NCBI GenBank assembly: GCA_026785965.1 | Contig: JAJAYY010000205.1 | Span: forward strand, 1-13,734 | DNA: 13,734 nucleotides | Reading direction: 5' to 3' | Source of the DNA: Sphingomonas bacterium | GTDB taxonomy: Bacteria > Pseudomonadota > Alphaproteobacteria > Sphingomonadales > Sphingomonadaceae | In this document: in pieces, positions 1-6,044 of the stretch | Position numbering within the stretch: the first letter of the stretch is position 1 | How the letters are laid out: each line of letters opens with the position of its first letter | Notes under the pieces: model-generated | What the model was told of the DNA's origin: nothing | The model's database searches: none | The model's input: only the letters and a program-made list of their open reading frames with translations | Made by a program: the position numbers and the translations under genes

Positions 1-102
1 CAGTCGAGGGTCGGGGCGATCGTCGGAGGTTTCATCGGGGCGTCATGGCGGGGGCAGGGGGAGGGATCAAGTCCAGCTGTTCGCTTCTCCGCACGGCGAG
101 GG
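1..102. other. Left-edge stretch without a supported gene
   Basis: This stretch lies downstream of the topoisomerase stop codon and runs to the window edge. On the minus strand an ATG at 35-33 opens a frame that stays open to base 1 and would encode a protein beginning MKPPTIAPTLD. That may be the start of the next minus-strand gene, but there is no convincing ribosome binding site and only eleven codons are visible. I see no intrinsic terminator for the topoisomerase gene here. Confidence 0.3.
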
Positions 103-1098
103 CTATTTGCGCCGCGCGCGCTTCGGTTTCTTCTTGAGGTAAGCGAGGAGCGCGGTTTCTGCGCTCGACAAGCGGCGCCGCGCGCGCGGCCGCTTCATGC
201 CGTGGAGCGGGTCGCGCGGATCGTCGGCCAGCGCCTCGATCAGGGTGGGGTGAACATAGGATTTGCGGCTCATCGTCGGGGTGTTGCCGAGCGCCTCGGC
301 GACCGGCTCGAGCGCGGTCTTGAGCGTCTGGCGCTCGCCCTCACCCGAAGCCAGCAATTGCTCGAAGAAGATCACGCTCGCCCCCCACGTGCGGAAATGC
401 TTGGCGGTGAAATCGCCGCCCGATGCTTCGCGGATGTAATCGTTGACGTCGGCCGACGTGATCGGGTGGGGTTCGCCGTCGCCATCGAGATATTGGAACA
501 GCATCTGGCCGGGCAGGTCCTGGCACTGGCCGACGATGCGCTTCAAGCTGGCGTCGGTAATGGTCGCTTCGTGGACGATGCCATGCTTGCCAGTGTAGCG
601 CATCTTCATCGTGCCGCGCTTGCGGCTGAGGTGACGCGAGCGCAGCGTTGACAGTCCGAAGCTCTTGTTGGCCTTGGCATAGTGTTCGTTGCCGATGCGC
701 ATATGCTCGGTGTCGAGCAACCGGACAACGGCCGCCAGCACCGCGTCGCGCTCGATCTTGCGCTTTTTCAGATCGGCTTCGACGCGCTTGCGCAAGCTGG
801 GCAGCGCCTCGCCGAATTCGCGGCATCCGTCATATTTCGCCGCGTCCTTCTGCGCGCGATAATCGGCGTGGTAACGATATTGCTTGCGCCCGCGGGCGTC
901 CTTGCCGGTCGCCTGGATGTGGCCGTTGGCGTCCTTGCAGAACCAGGCTTCGACATAGGCCGGGGGGAGCGCGAGCGCATTGAGGCGGTCGATCTCATCG
1001 CGGTCGGTGACGCGCTTGTCGCCGTCGAAATAGGCCCATGCGCGGCCCTTTTTCTGGCGGCTGTAGCCCGGTTCGCTATCATTGCTGTGACGCAGCAT
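103..1098 (-). CDS. DNA topoisomerase IB (poxvirus/bacterial type)
   Basis: A 331-aa type IB topoisomerase. It would relax supercoils by nicking one DNA strand through a 3'-phosphotyrosine link and would act on the chromosome in the cytoplasm. The catalytic tyrosine is Y281 in the motif RKSYVHP. The other expected active-site residues are in place: R134 (MRIGNEHY), K171 (TGKHG), R236 (KHFRTWGAS) and N272 (LGNTP). From memory this set has the same order and nearly the same spacing as in Deinococcus TopIB, where Asn replaces the poxvirus His. The length fits the bacterial family. The C-terminus has two basic patches (about 302-310 and 322-331), plausible for nonspecific DNA contact. The start is the ATG at 1098-1096, preceded by an AGGAAAAGG-like ribosome binding site. 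It is divergent from the PfpI-family gene. It is dispensable in most bacteria that carry it. Confidence 0.93.
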   Translation of the reverse strand: MLRHSNDSEPGYSRQKKGRAWAYFDGDKRVTDRDEIDRLNALALPPAYVEAWFCKDANGHIQATGKDARGRKQYRYHADYRAQKDAAKYDGCREFGEALPSLRKRVEADLKKRKIERDAVLAAVVRLLDTEHMRIGNEHYAKANKSFGLSTLRSRHLSRKRGTMKMRYTGKHGIVHEATITDASLKRIVGQCQDLPGQMLFQYLDGDGEPHPITSADVNDYIREASGGDFTAKHFRTWGASVIFFEQLLASGEGERQTLKTALEPVAEALGNTPTMSRKSYVHPTLIEALADDPRDPLHGMKRPRARRRLSSAETALLAYLKKKPKRARRK

Positions 1099-1168
1099 CC
1101 TTTTCCTGCCTTATCACGTTGAGCCGGTGAAGTGCGCGAGATGGCGCGGATGTTCCAAAGGATGCGAA

Positions 1169-1708
1169 ATGCCCAAGATCGACCAGGCACGAGTGCTGAT
1201 CATGGCGACCAACCGGTTCGAGGAAAGCGAGCTGTTCGGCCCGCGCGAGATTCTCCTCGCCAAAAGCGCCGAGGTGGCTCTGGCGTCGCCCGACATGGCC
1301 GAGATCATGGGCACGGTCCACGATCAGCCGGGCAAGAAAATTGCCCCCGATCTGACCATCGCCGAGGCGCGCGAAGCGGATTATGATGCGCTGTTGCTGC
1401 CTGGCGGGGTCGGCAATCCCGACCGCTTGCGGGCCGATTCAGCAGCAGTGGCGCTGATCAAGGCGTTCGCCGGCGCGGGCAAGCCGGTGGCGGCGATCTG
1501 TCATGCGCCGTGGCTGCTGGTCGAGGCCGACGTGCTGCGCGGGCGCCGTGCGACGAGCTGGCCCTCGATCCGTACCGACCTAAGAAATGCCGGCGCCGAG
1601 GTGGTCGACGAGGCGGCGGTGACCGATGGCAATATCATCACCAGCCGCAACCCCGACGATGTCGCGGCGTTCACCGCGGCGCTGATCGCGGCGATCGAGG
1701 CACGCTAA
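1169..1708 (+). CDS. DJ-1/PfpI family protein (class I glutamine amidotransferase-like)
   Basis: A 179-aa cytoplasmic protein of the DJ-1/ThiJ/PfpI superfamily. The nucleophile elbow is AICHAP, with C111 followed by H112. The conserved acidic residue of the family is in the N-terminal FEESEL motif (E18/E19). LLLPGGVGNPDRLR is the usual glycine-rich turn before the elbow. Members include deglycase/protease-like stress proteins (PfpI, YhbO) and general-stress proteins; the exact substrate cannot be read from sequence. A longer frame starts at 1127, but the ATG at 1169 has an AAAGGA ribosome binding site six bases upstream and begins with the typical beta strand (KIDQARVLIMATN), so I chose it. 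It is divergent from the topoisomerase gene with a 70-bp gap, so the two may share a regulatory region. Confidence 0.88.
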   Translation: MPKIDQARVLIMATNRFEESELFGPREILLAKSAEVALASPDMAEIMGTVHDQPGKKIAPDLTIAEAREADYDALLLPGGVGNPDRLRADSAAVALIKAFAGAGKPVAAICHAPWLLVEADVLRGRRATSWPSIRTDLRNAGAEVVDEAAVTDGNIITSRNPDDVAAFTAALIAAIEAR

Positions 1709-1753
1709 ACGGCGATTAAGCGAGTCTTGACGGTTTTGCGGCATGGTCGCGCG

Positions 1754-2236
1754 ATGAACTTTACCGCACCCCGTCCGCCGATCGAGCGCGCCGTCGACCT
1801 GCTTGCCGCCTTGAGCTTGAGCGGGGCCGCTGGCTTCGCCTTGGTCATGCTGCTTCCGCTCCACGGATTCGCGCTTGGCGGCGTGGCGGTGATGGGCGGC
1901 GTCGCGGTGGTTGTGGCGGCGCTGGTCGGGCTTGGCCGAATTGAATCGGGGCATGGGCCGGAGCGCGAACGGTTTGAGCCGATCGAGTTCATCATCACCG
2001 CGCAGTCAACCGACGAATTGTTGCTCGACGATCCGATCACCCCGCTCGCGGCTGATTCGCGAGTGGTGCAATTGTTCAAGCCCGAGCCGCTTCCCGACCC
2101 CGGCGAACTGGCCGCCCGAATCAGCAATTTTCTTGACCAGGGTCGCGAGGCGGCACCGCCGACCGATCCGGTTCGGCCGGACGCCAGCGCGGCGCTCCAC
2201 GCGGCGCTCGCCGACATTCGCCGTTCGCTGCGCTAG
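1754..2236 (+). CDS. Hypothetical protein with two N-terminal membrane helices
   Basis: A 160-aa protein I do not recognise. Two hydrophobic stretches, about residues 14-35 and 39-61, are joined by a short turn (PLHGF) and should form a membrane hairpin. The rest, about 100 residues, is polar and acidic (ELLLDDPITPLAADSR, then proline-rich segments). It ends in a likely amphipathic helix (ALHAALADIRRSLR) and is probably cytoplasmic. The frame opens at a TTG at 1727, but the ATG at 1754 is the more natural start; neither has a strong ribosome binding site. It begins 45 bases after the PfpI-family stop and could be cotranscribed with it. It ends tail-to-tail with the 110-aa gene, seven bases apart. 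Confidence 0.7.
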   Translation: MNFTAPRPPIERAVDLLAALSLSGAAGFALVMLLPLHGFALGGVAVMGGVAVVVAALVGLGRIESGHGPERERFEPIEFIITAQSTDELLLDDPITPLAADSRVVQLFKPEPLPDPGELAARISNFLDQGREAAPPTDPVRPDASAALHAALADIRRSLR

Positions 2237-2243
2237 GCGCTCC

Positions 2244-2576
2244 TCATTCGGCGATGGTCAGCGCTTCAAGGTTGAGCAGCACCGAGCCGTCACGGCCGGT
2301 GACCGGCGGACCGTCGAGGCCGATATCGGCGACGATCTGCCCCGGAATATTCCACTCGACGTCTTCAAGCCGGTCGCTTAGCCGATCGACCAGCAAGGCG
2401 GCGTCGGGCGCGGCGAGGCGAAGGCATATTTCATGCCGCTCGCCGACGAAGGTAAGCGATTGCCAATCGGTTGAGCGGAAATCCGTGAGGTAAATCCTGT
2501 CGCGATCGACCCCGGCGCGGGCCAGCAGCGAGCGCAGCAGCCCCGCTGCGGCGGCCGACAAGGGAACCCGCATCAT
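2244..2576 (-). CDS. Hypothetical 110-aa protein, second gene of a coupled pair
   Basis: I do not recognise this protein. It is soluble, with no signal peptide or membrane helix. An alanine-rich N-terminal helix (about 6-21) is followed by alternating beta-like and polar segments, with acidic stretches around VDRLSDRLEDVEWNIPGQIVAD split by a tryptophan. The pattern could be a small alpha/beta fold. Its ATG overlaps the TGA of the upstream 57-aa gene in an ATGA arrangement (2573-2576), which predicts translational coupling. A second ATG directly follows at 2573, so translation could start one codon later. No independent ribosome binding site is obvious, which also fits coupling. It converges with the membrane-protein gene on its other side. 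Confidence 0.7.
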   Translation of the reverse strand: MMRVPLSAAAAGLLRSLLARAGVDRDRIYLTDFRSTDWQSLTFVGERHEICLRLAAPDAALLVDRLSDRLEDVEWNIPGQIVADIGLDGPPVTGRDGSVLLNLEALTIAE

Positions 2577-2746
2577 TGTTCGGACTTCAAATAAGCGAGC
2601 ACCCGATCGATCGTCGACAGTCGCGGCTCGCGGCCCCTGCGCAGGTCGAACACAAAGCGCGGATCGCGCATCGCCTCGCGCCCGAAGCGGGCCGCAGGAA
2701 CCTCGCTCGTCCGCAAGAATTTCTCAACCTCTCGAAGAAGGTGCAC
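2573..2746 (-). CDS. Small 57-aa helix-turn-helix-like protein (GTG start)
   Basis: This short frame was found by reading the minus strand. It starts at a GTG (2746-2744) behind a GGGGGA ribosome binding site about six bases upstream, and ends at the TGA at 2575-2573. The protein begins VHLLREVEKFLRTSEVP and ends AYLKSEQ. Its pattern (an amphipathic helix, then ARFGREAMRDPRFVFDLRRG, then a second helix after REPRLSTIDRV) resembles compact XRE/lambda-repressor-like DNA-binding modules seen in small alphaproteobacterial proteins. That assignment is by pattern, not by search. The frame extends upstream to a TAG at 2806-2804 but offers no better start. It overlaps the 110-aa gene by four bases and is divergent from the S24 regulator gene, so it may be a partner or antagonist in the same control circuit. 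Confidence 0.65.
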   Translation of the reverse strand: MHLLREVEKFLRTSEVPAARFGREAMRDPRFVFDLRRGREPRLSTIDRVLAYLKSEQ

Positions 2747-2830
2747 TGCTAGTCCCCCGCAATCATGTTGCGACTCGGCAATTGCTCCATTCCAACGCGT
2801 TTCCTACTTGTCTAGGTATTTTCCTATGAT
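2747..2830. promoter_or_regulatory. Divergent intergenic control region with several short dyads
   Basis: This 84-bp spacer separates the starts of two genes with HTH-like products. Three dyads are readable: CGCAA-n5-TTGCG at 2758-2772, the perfect palindrome GCAATTGC at 2778-2785, and the perfect palindrome AACGCGTT at 2794-2801. A weaker dyad, TACTT-n4-AGGTA, lies at 2805-2818. Their centres are about 14 to 17 bp apart. Such spacing would suit one or more operators for the S24 protein or the small HTH protein. This is inference, and short palindromes also occur by chance. Confidence 0.35.
2825..2830 (+). promoter_or_regulatory. Possible -10 element (TATGAT) before the S24 regulator gene
   Basis: TATGAT matches the sigma-70 -10 consensus at five of six bases, but I see no good -35 hexamer at 16-18 bp. 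If it is used, transcription would begin near 2837, after the ATG at 2831 and a few bases before the ATG at 2843. That would favour the second ATG and a nearly leaderless message. Confidence 0.25.
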
Positions 2831-3493
2831 ATGCCCTTAACCATGTCTGATGCCGCGCGTGCCACGCTCGAACGACTTTGTACGGAACGCGGCGAGAGCC
2901 TGGCGGGGCTGTCGCGCCTGCTTGGGCGTAACGACGCCTATATCCAGCAATATTTGCGCAAGGGGACGCCGCGCCGATTGCCCGAGCGCGACCGCCGGAC
3001 GTTGGCGCGCTATTTCGCGGTTCCCGATGCAATGCTCGGCGGGCCAGCGGGCGATCCAGAGCTTCAAACCGGGCTCCTGGTACCGGTCACGCGCAGCGCG
3101 GTGCGGGCATCGGCCGGCCCCGGATCGTTCGACGATGATGGCGGAACACGGCCTTATTTCGCGTTCGATGCGGCGTGGCTCAGGGCGCTGACCCATGCCC
3201 CGGCGAGCAAATTGTCGGTGATCCGAGTCGAGGGCGATTCGATGGCGCCGTCGCTGACTGCAGGGGACGATATTCTGGTCGACCTTGACGATGCGGCCGA
3301 CCGGCTGCGCGACGGCATCTATGTGCTGAGGGTCGATGAAACACTGTTGGTCAAACGGCTGGCGCTGCAACCGTTCGGACGGCGGGTGACGGTTCAGTCG
3401 GACAATCCGGCCTATCCCGACTGGCCCGACCGCGCGCTGATCGATATCATCTGCATCGGACGGGTGATCTGGGCGGGGCGGAAGGTCGCCTAA
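2831..3493 (+). CDS. S24/LexA-like self-cleaving transcriptional regulator
   Basis: A 220-aa protein with a DNA-binding N-terminus and an S24 (LexA/CI/UmuD-type) C-terminal domain. Residues about 6-65 look like an XRE-type helix-turn-helix (ESLAGLSRLLGRNDAYIQQYL). The catalytic serine is S137 in EGDSM and the lysine is K175 in LLVKRL; their 38-residue spacing fits the family. A possible cleavage site is A95-G96 in RASAGPG. The family represses target genes and, in many members, inactivates itself by cleavage between an Ala and Gly on RecA filaments after DNA damage. Whether this one responds to damage is not shown. The start may be the ATG at 2831 or the ATG at 2843 (MSDAARATLERL); neither has a clear ribosome binding site. 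It is divergent from the 57-aa HTH-like gene. It is not LexA itself: the N-terminus lacks the LexA winged-helix pattern. No other phage gene is near. Confidence 0.88.
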   Translation: MPLTMSDAARATLERLCTERGESLAGLSRLLGRNDAYIQQYLRKGTPRRLPERDRRTLARYFAVPDAMLGGPAGDPELQTGLLVPVTRSAVRASAGPGSFDDDGGTRPYFAFDAAWLRALTHAPASKLSVIRVEGDSMAPSLTAGDDILVDLDDAADRLRDGIYVLRVDETLLVKRLALQPFGRRVTVQSDNPAYPDWPDRALIDIICIGRVIWAGRKVA

Positions 3494-3678
3494 CGCGGAC
3501 GCCGCGCGCGATCGAACAGCCACACCGCGAGCGCGAGCAGGATGCCCACCGCCAGCCCGATCAGCGCACCGTTCAGCGCAACGTCGTTCGCCAGCCCCCA
3601 TGAAAAGCCCGCGATGAGCGGGACGATGAGGAAGAAACCGCCGGCCACTGGATCGCGCTTGGTCATGAACCGCGTCAT
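3490..3678 (-). CDS. Small two-helix membrane protein
   Basis: A protein of about 62 residues that I do not recognise. After a short basic N-terminus (MTRFMTKRDP) come two hydrophobic helices, about residues 12-29 and 35-55, joined by a polar turn (LANDVALN). It ends in a basic tail (FDRARRPR), so the positive-inside rule places both ends in the cytoplasm. The frame is open further upstream to 3984, but that part is antisense to the 69-aa gene and lacks protein-like character, so I start at the ATG at 3678; the ATG at 3666 is an alternative giving 58 residues. Its TAG stop shares bases with the TAA stop of the S24 gene on the other strand. Confidence 0.6.
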   Translation of the reverse strand: MTRFMTKRDPVAGGFFLIVPLIAGFSWGLANDVALNGALIGLAVGILLALAVWLFDRARRPR

Positions 3679-3777
3679 GGCAGAGCGTGCCGGGCGCGGC
3701 CAGCAGCAAGATGGTTGACGAAGCATTGACCGCTTCTGTGCGCCGGGTCGAAAGGGGCGCCGCGGTAATGAAGCGTG

Positions 3778-3987
3778 ATGAACATGCCATTCATTCACGG
3801 ACGCGTAGCGCTGGCCGATGCGACGAAGCTGATCGACGCCTTTGGCGACGACGCCGGTTTCGAAGCCGCGAGCCGCGCCGAGCACAGTCGTGATGCGGGC
3901 AATGTGATCCGCTTCTGCCATTGGCGGCAGATCGAGCGGGTCATCGCCACGCTCAGCAGCGACGAAGTGCGCGGCACGGTCCACTAA
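3778..3987 (+). CDS. Small soluble hypothetical protein (69 aa)
   Basis: I do not recognise a named family. The product begins MNMPFIHGRVALADATKL and continues with a charged, probably helical body. It includes a GNVIRFCHWRQIERV segment with one Cys, one His and one Trp, and ends in VRGTVH. It has no signal peptide or membrane helix. Starts at GTG 3775, ATG 3778 and ATG 3784 are all possible; ribosome binding site evidence does not decide. It lies 38 bases upstream of tamA on the same strand, but a GC-rich inverted repeat sits between them, so cotranscription is uncertain. The even, non-repetitive composition and plausible secondary structure support it as a real gene. Confidence 0.6.
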   Translation: MNMPFIHGRVALADATKLIDAFGDDAGFEAASRAEHSRDAGNVIRFCHWRQIERVIATLSSDEVRGTVH

Positions 3988-4002
3988 GACTGGCTTCGTT
4001 CA

Positions 4003-4022
4003 GGGAGCATAGCTAGGCTCCC
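4003..4022 (+). repeat. Perfect 6-bp inverted repeat just before tamA
   Basis: GGGAGC (4003-4008) and GCTCCC (4017-4022) can form a six-base-pair GC-rich stem with an eight-base loop, ending three bases before the tamA start codon. There is no T-run, so it is not a standard intrinsic terminator. The only ribosome-binding-like bases (AGG at 4015-4017) lie in the loop and stem edge, so a folded leader could limit tamA translation. Alternatively TAGGCT (4014-4019) could be a -10 element of a nearly leaderless promoter, and the repeat could be coincidental. Confidence 0.35.
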
Positions 4023-4025
4023 CCG

Positions 4026-6044
4026 ATGTTTTCCAAGGTGATCGGGCGCGGGGCCACATATGCGATAGCGGCGGCCGGGGCTGGATTGGTCCTGGTTACG
4101 CCCGCAATTGCCCAGCAGGCACCGCCGCTGGCACCCGCGGCCGGCGCCGATATCGACCCGTCAGCGCCGCTCGATGCGATGCCCGACCTCGGCGTCGAGT
4201 GGCCCGACCTCGGCACGCCCGAGCCGATCCCCGATCAACCAACAGACACGACGGCCGAAGCCGGCTCTCCGCCGCCGGCGGAGGCGGTGTTGGTCGACGA
4301 CGATGGCGCGGCGCGGCGCTACCGCGTGACGCTCGCCGGGATCGACGGGATTGAGGCGAACGAGGCGGTGCGGCGCGACTTTGACAAGCAAGCCGCGCTG
4401 ATCGAGGGCCGCAAGGACGGCGCCAACGCCGCCCAGATCGACCGTCGCGCGCGCGCCGACGTCGAATTGCTCGCCGAACTGCTGCGGGCGCAAGGCTATT
4501 ATGACGCGGTCGTCGAGCCCGAGATTGCGGTCGGCGAGGGGACGGTGACGATCACTCTGCGCGCGGTGCCCGGGCAGCGCTATCGCTTTACCACGGTCGC
4601 GCTTCCGGGACTCGATGCGGCGGGCGGCGATTCGGGCCAGTTGCGCGCGGCGTTCGCGGTCAAGGCGGGCGATCCGGTGATCGCCGAGCAGGTGATCGCC
4701 GCCGGCAATGCGTTGCGCATTGCGCTGGGTGAGCAAGGCTTCGCCACCGCCGCGATCGGCGAGCAGGACATCGTCATCGACCACGACCAGGGTACCGCGA
4801 GCCTCAACCTGCCGGTCGCGCCCGGGCCGGTCGGGCGGTTCGGGGTGATCAGGGTAAGCGGGTCGCCGCCCTTCTCGCCGCGCCACGTCGGGCGGATCGC
4901 GCGGTTTAAGCAAGGCGACCGCTTTGAGCGCAGTGAGGTCGACGATCTGCGCCGAGCCTTGGTCGCCACCGGGCTGGTGGCGTCGGCGGAAGTGAAGACT
5001 ATTCCTGTCGCAGGCGGGAAAGTAATCGACCTCGATGTCCGGCTCGAGCCCGCGCCGCTGCGCACGGTCGCGGGCGAGCTGGGTTATGGCACCGGTGAGG
5101 GGGTGCGCGCCGAGGCGAGCTGGCAGCATCGCAACTTCTTCAATCCCGAAGGCGCGTTGACGCTGCGCGGGGTTGCGGGGACGCAGGAGCAGCTTGCCGC
5201 AGTGTCGATCCGGCGCAACAATTTCAAGCGCCGCGACCAGGTCTTGAACGCGCAAATCGTCGCGAGCCATGTCGATCGGGCGGCTTATGCGGCGCGGACT
5301 TTCTCGCTGTCAGGCGGAATCGAGCGGCAGAGCAATTTCATCTGGCAGAAGAAATGGACCTGGTCGCTTGGCGGCGAGCTGATCGCGAGCGACGAACGCG
5401 ACACGATCGTCGCGACCGGGATCGAGCGGCGGCGCACCTTCCTGATCGGCGCGGTTCCGGCGAGCCTTGGCTATGACGGCAGCGACGATCTGCTCGACCC
5501 GACGCGCGGGTTTCGTTTGCTTGGCCGAGTAAGCCCCGAAATCTCGTTCCAGAATGGCAGCTTTGGCTATGTTCGCGCGCAAATCGACGCGAGCGCTTAT
5601 CATCCGGTCGGCGCCAAGGTGGTGGTTGCGGGACGGGTTCGGCTCGGGACGATCGGCGGGGCGAGCCGCGACATGATCGCCCCGTCGCGGCGCTTTTATG
5701 CCGGCGGCGGCGGGTCGGTGCGCGGCTATGGCTATCAACGGCTCGGCCCGCGCGACGCCGACGGCGACCCGATCGGCGGGCGTAGCCTGGCCGAATTCGG
5801 GCTTGAGGCGCGCGTTCGGTTAAAGGCCTTCGGGGGCAATTTTGGGATTGTCCCGTTCCTCGACGGCGGCACGCTGACTACTGGATCGGTGCCCGACCTG
5901 AGACGCTGGCAATTGGGGGCGGGGATCGGGGCGCGTTATTATTCGTCGTTCGGGCCGATCCGGATCGACGTCGGCACCCCGCTTAACCGCCAGGCGAGCG
6001 ACAGCCGCATCGCGGTCACAGTCAGCCTTGGCCAGGCTTTCTAG
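4026..6044 (+). CDS. tamA: TamA, outer-membrane Omp85-family assembly protein
   Basis: A 672-aa outer-membrane protein. With TamB it forms the translocation and assembly module, which helps insert some outer-membrane proteins and, in current models, moves phospholipid across the periplasm. A signal peptide covers residues 1-29 (cleavage likely after TPAIA). A Pro/Ala/Asp-rich linker follows, then POTRA-type domains from about 105 to 345. One POTRA segment contains the ELLRAQGYYDAVVEPEI pattern typical of the family. The C-terminal half is the 16-strand barrel region. The Omp85 signature VRGY is at residues 565-568, preceded by GGGGS. The protein ends in the phenylalanine-terminated strand VTVSLGQAF, the usual recognition signal for outer-membrane insertion. 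It is longer than the E. coli protein (about 577 aa) because of the N-terminal linker and loops. tamB starts at the base after its stop, and that pairing argues for TamA rather than BamA. Confidence 0.92.
   Translation: MFSKVIGRGATYAIAAAGAGLVLVTPAIAQQAPPLAPAAGADIDPSAPLDAMPDLGVEWPDLGTPEPIPDQPTDTTAEAGSPPPAEAVLVDDDGAARRYRVTLAGIDGIEANEAVRRDFDKQAALIEGRKDGANAAQIDRRARADVELLAELLRAQGYYDAVVEPEIAVGEGTVTITLRAVPGQRYRFTTVALPGLDAAGGDSGQLRAAFAVKAGDPVIAEQVIAAGNALRIALGEQGFATAAIGEQDIVIDHDQGTASLNLPVAPGPVGRFGVIRVSGSPPFSPRHVGRIARFKQGDRFERSEVDDLRRALVATGLVASAEVKTIPVAGGKVIDLDVRLEPAPLRTVAGELGYGTGEGVRAEASWQHRNFFNPEGALTLRGVAGTQEQLAAVSIRRNNFKRRDQVLNAQIVASHVDRAAYAARTFSLSGGIERQSNFIWQKKWTWSLGGELIASDERDTIVATGIERRRTFLIGAVPASLGYDGSDDLLDPTRGFRLLGRVSPEISFQNGSFGYVRAQIDASAYHPVGAKVVVAGRVRLGTIGGASRDMIAPSRRFYAGGGGSVRGYGYQRLGPRDADGDPIGGRSLAEFGLEARVRLKAFGGNFGIVPFLDGGTLTTGSVPDLRRWQLGAGIGARYYSSFGPIRIDVGTPLNRQASDSRIAVTVSLGQAF

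Noticed and set aside
1727..1753. TTGACG at 1727-1732 as a -35 promoter element or as a TTG start for the membrane-protein gene
   Set aside because: No -10 hexamer is found at 16-18 bp, and the ATG at 1754 is a more natural start than TTG.
2831..3493. Prophage or phage-immunity region around the S24 regulator
   Set aside because: No integrase, attachment site, lysis or structural gene is nearby, and base composition matches the flanks.
2837..3790. 317-codon minus-strand open frame across the S24 gene
   Set aside because: It is antisense to the S24 domain with its intact catalytic motifs and its own translation has no recognisable fold.
4161..5270. 369-codon minus-strand open frame inside tamA
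   Set aside because: Low-complexity Arg/Asp/Ala-rich translation without a ribosome binding site, opposite a well-supported gene.
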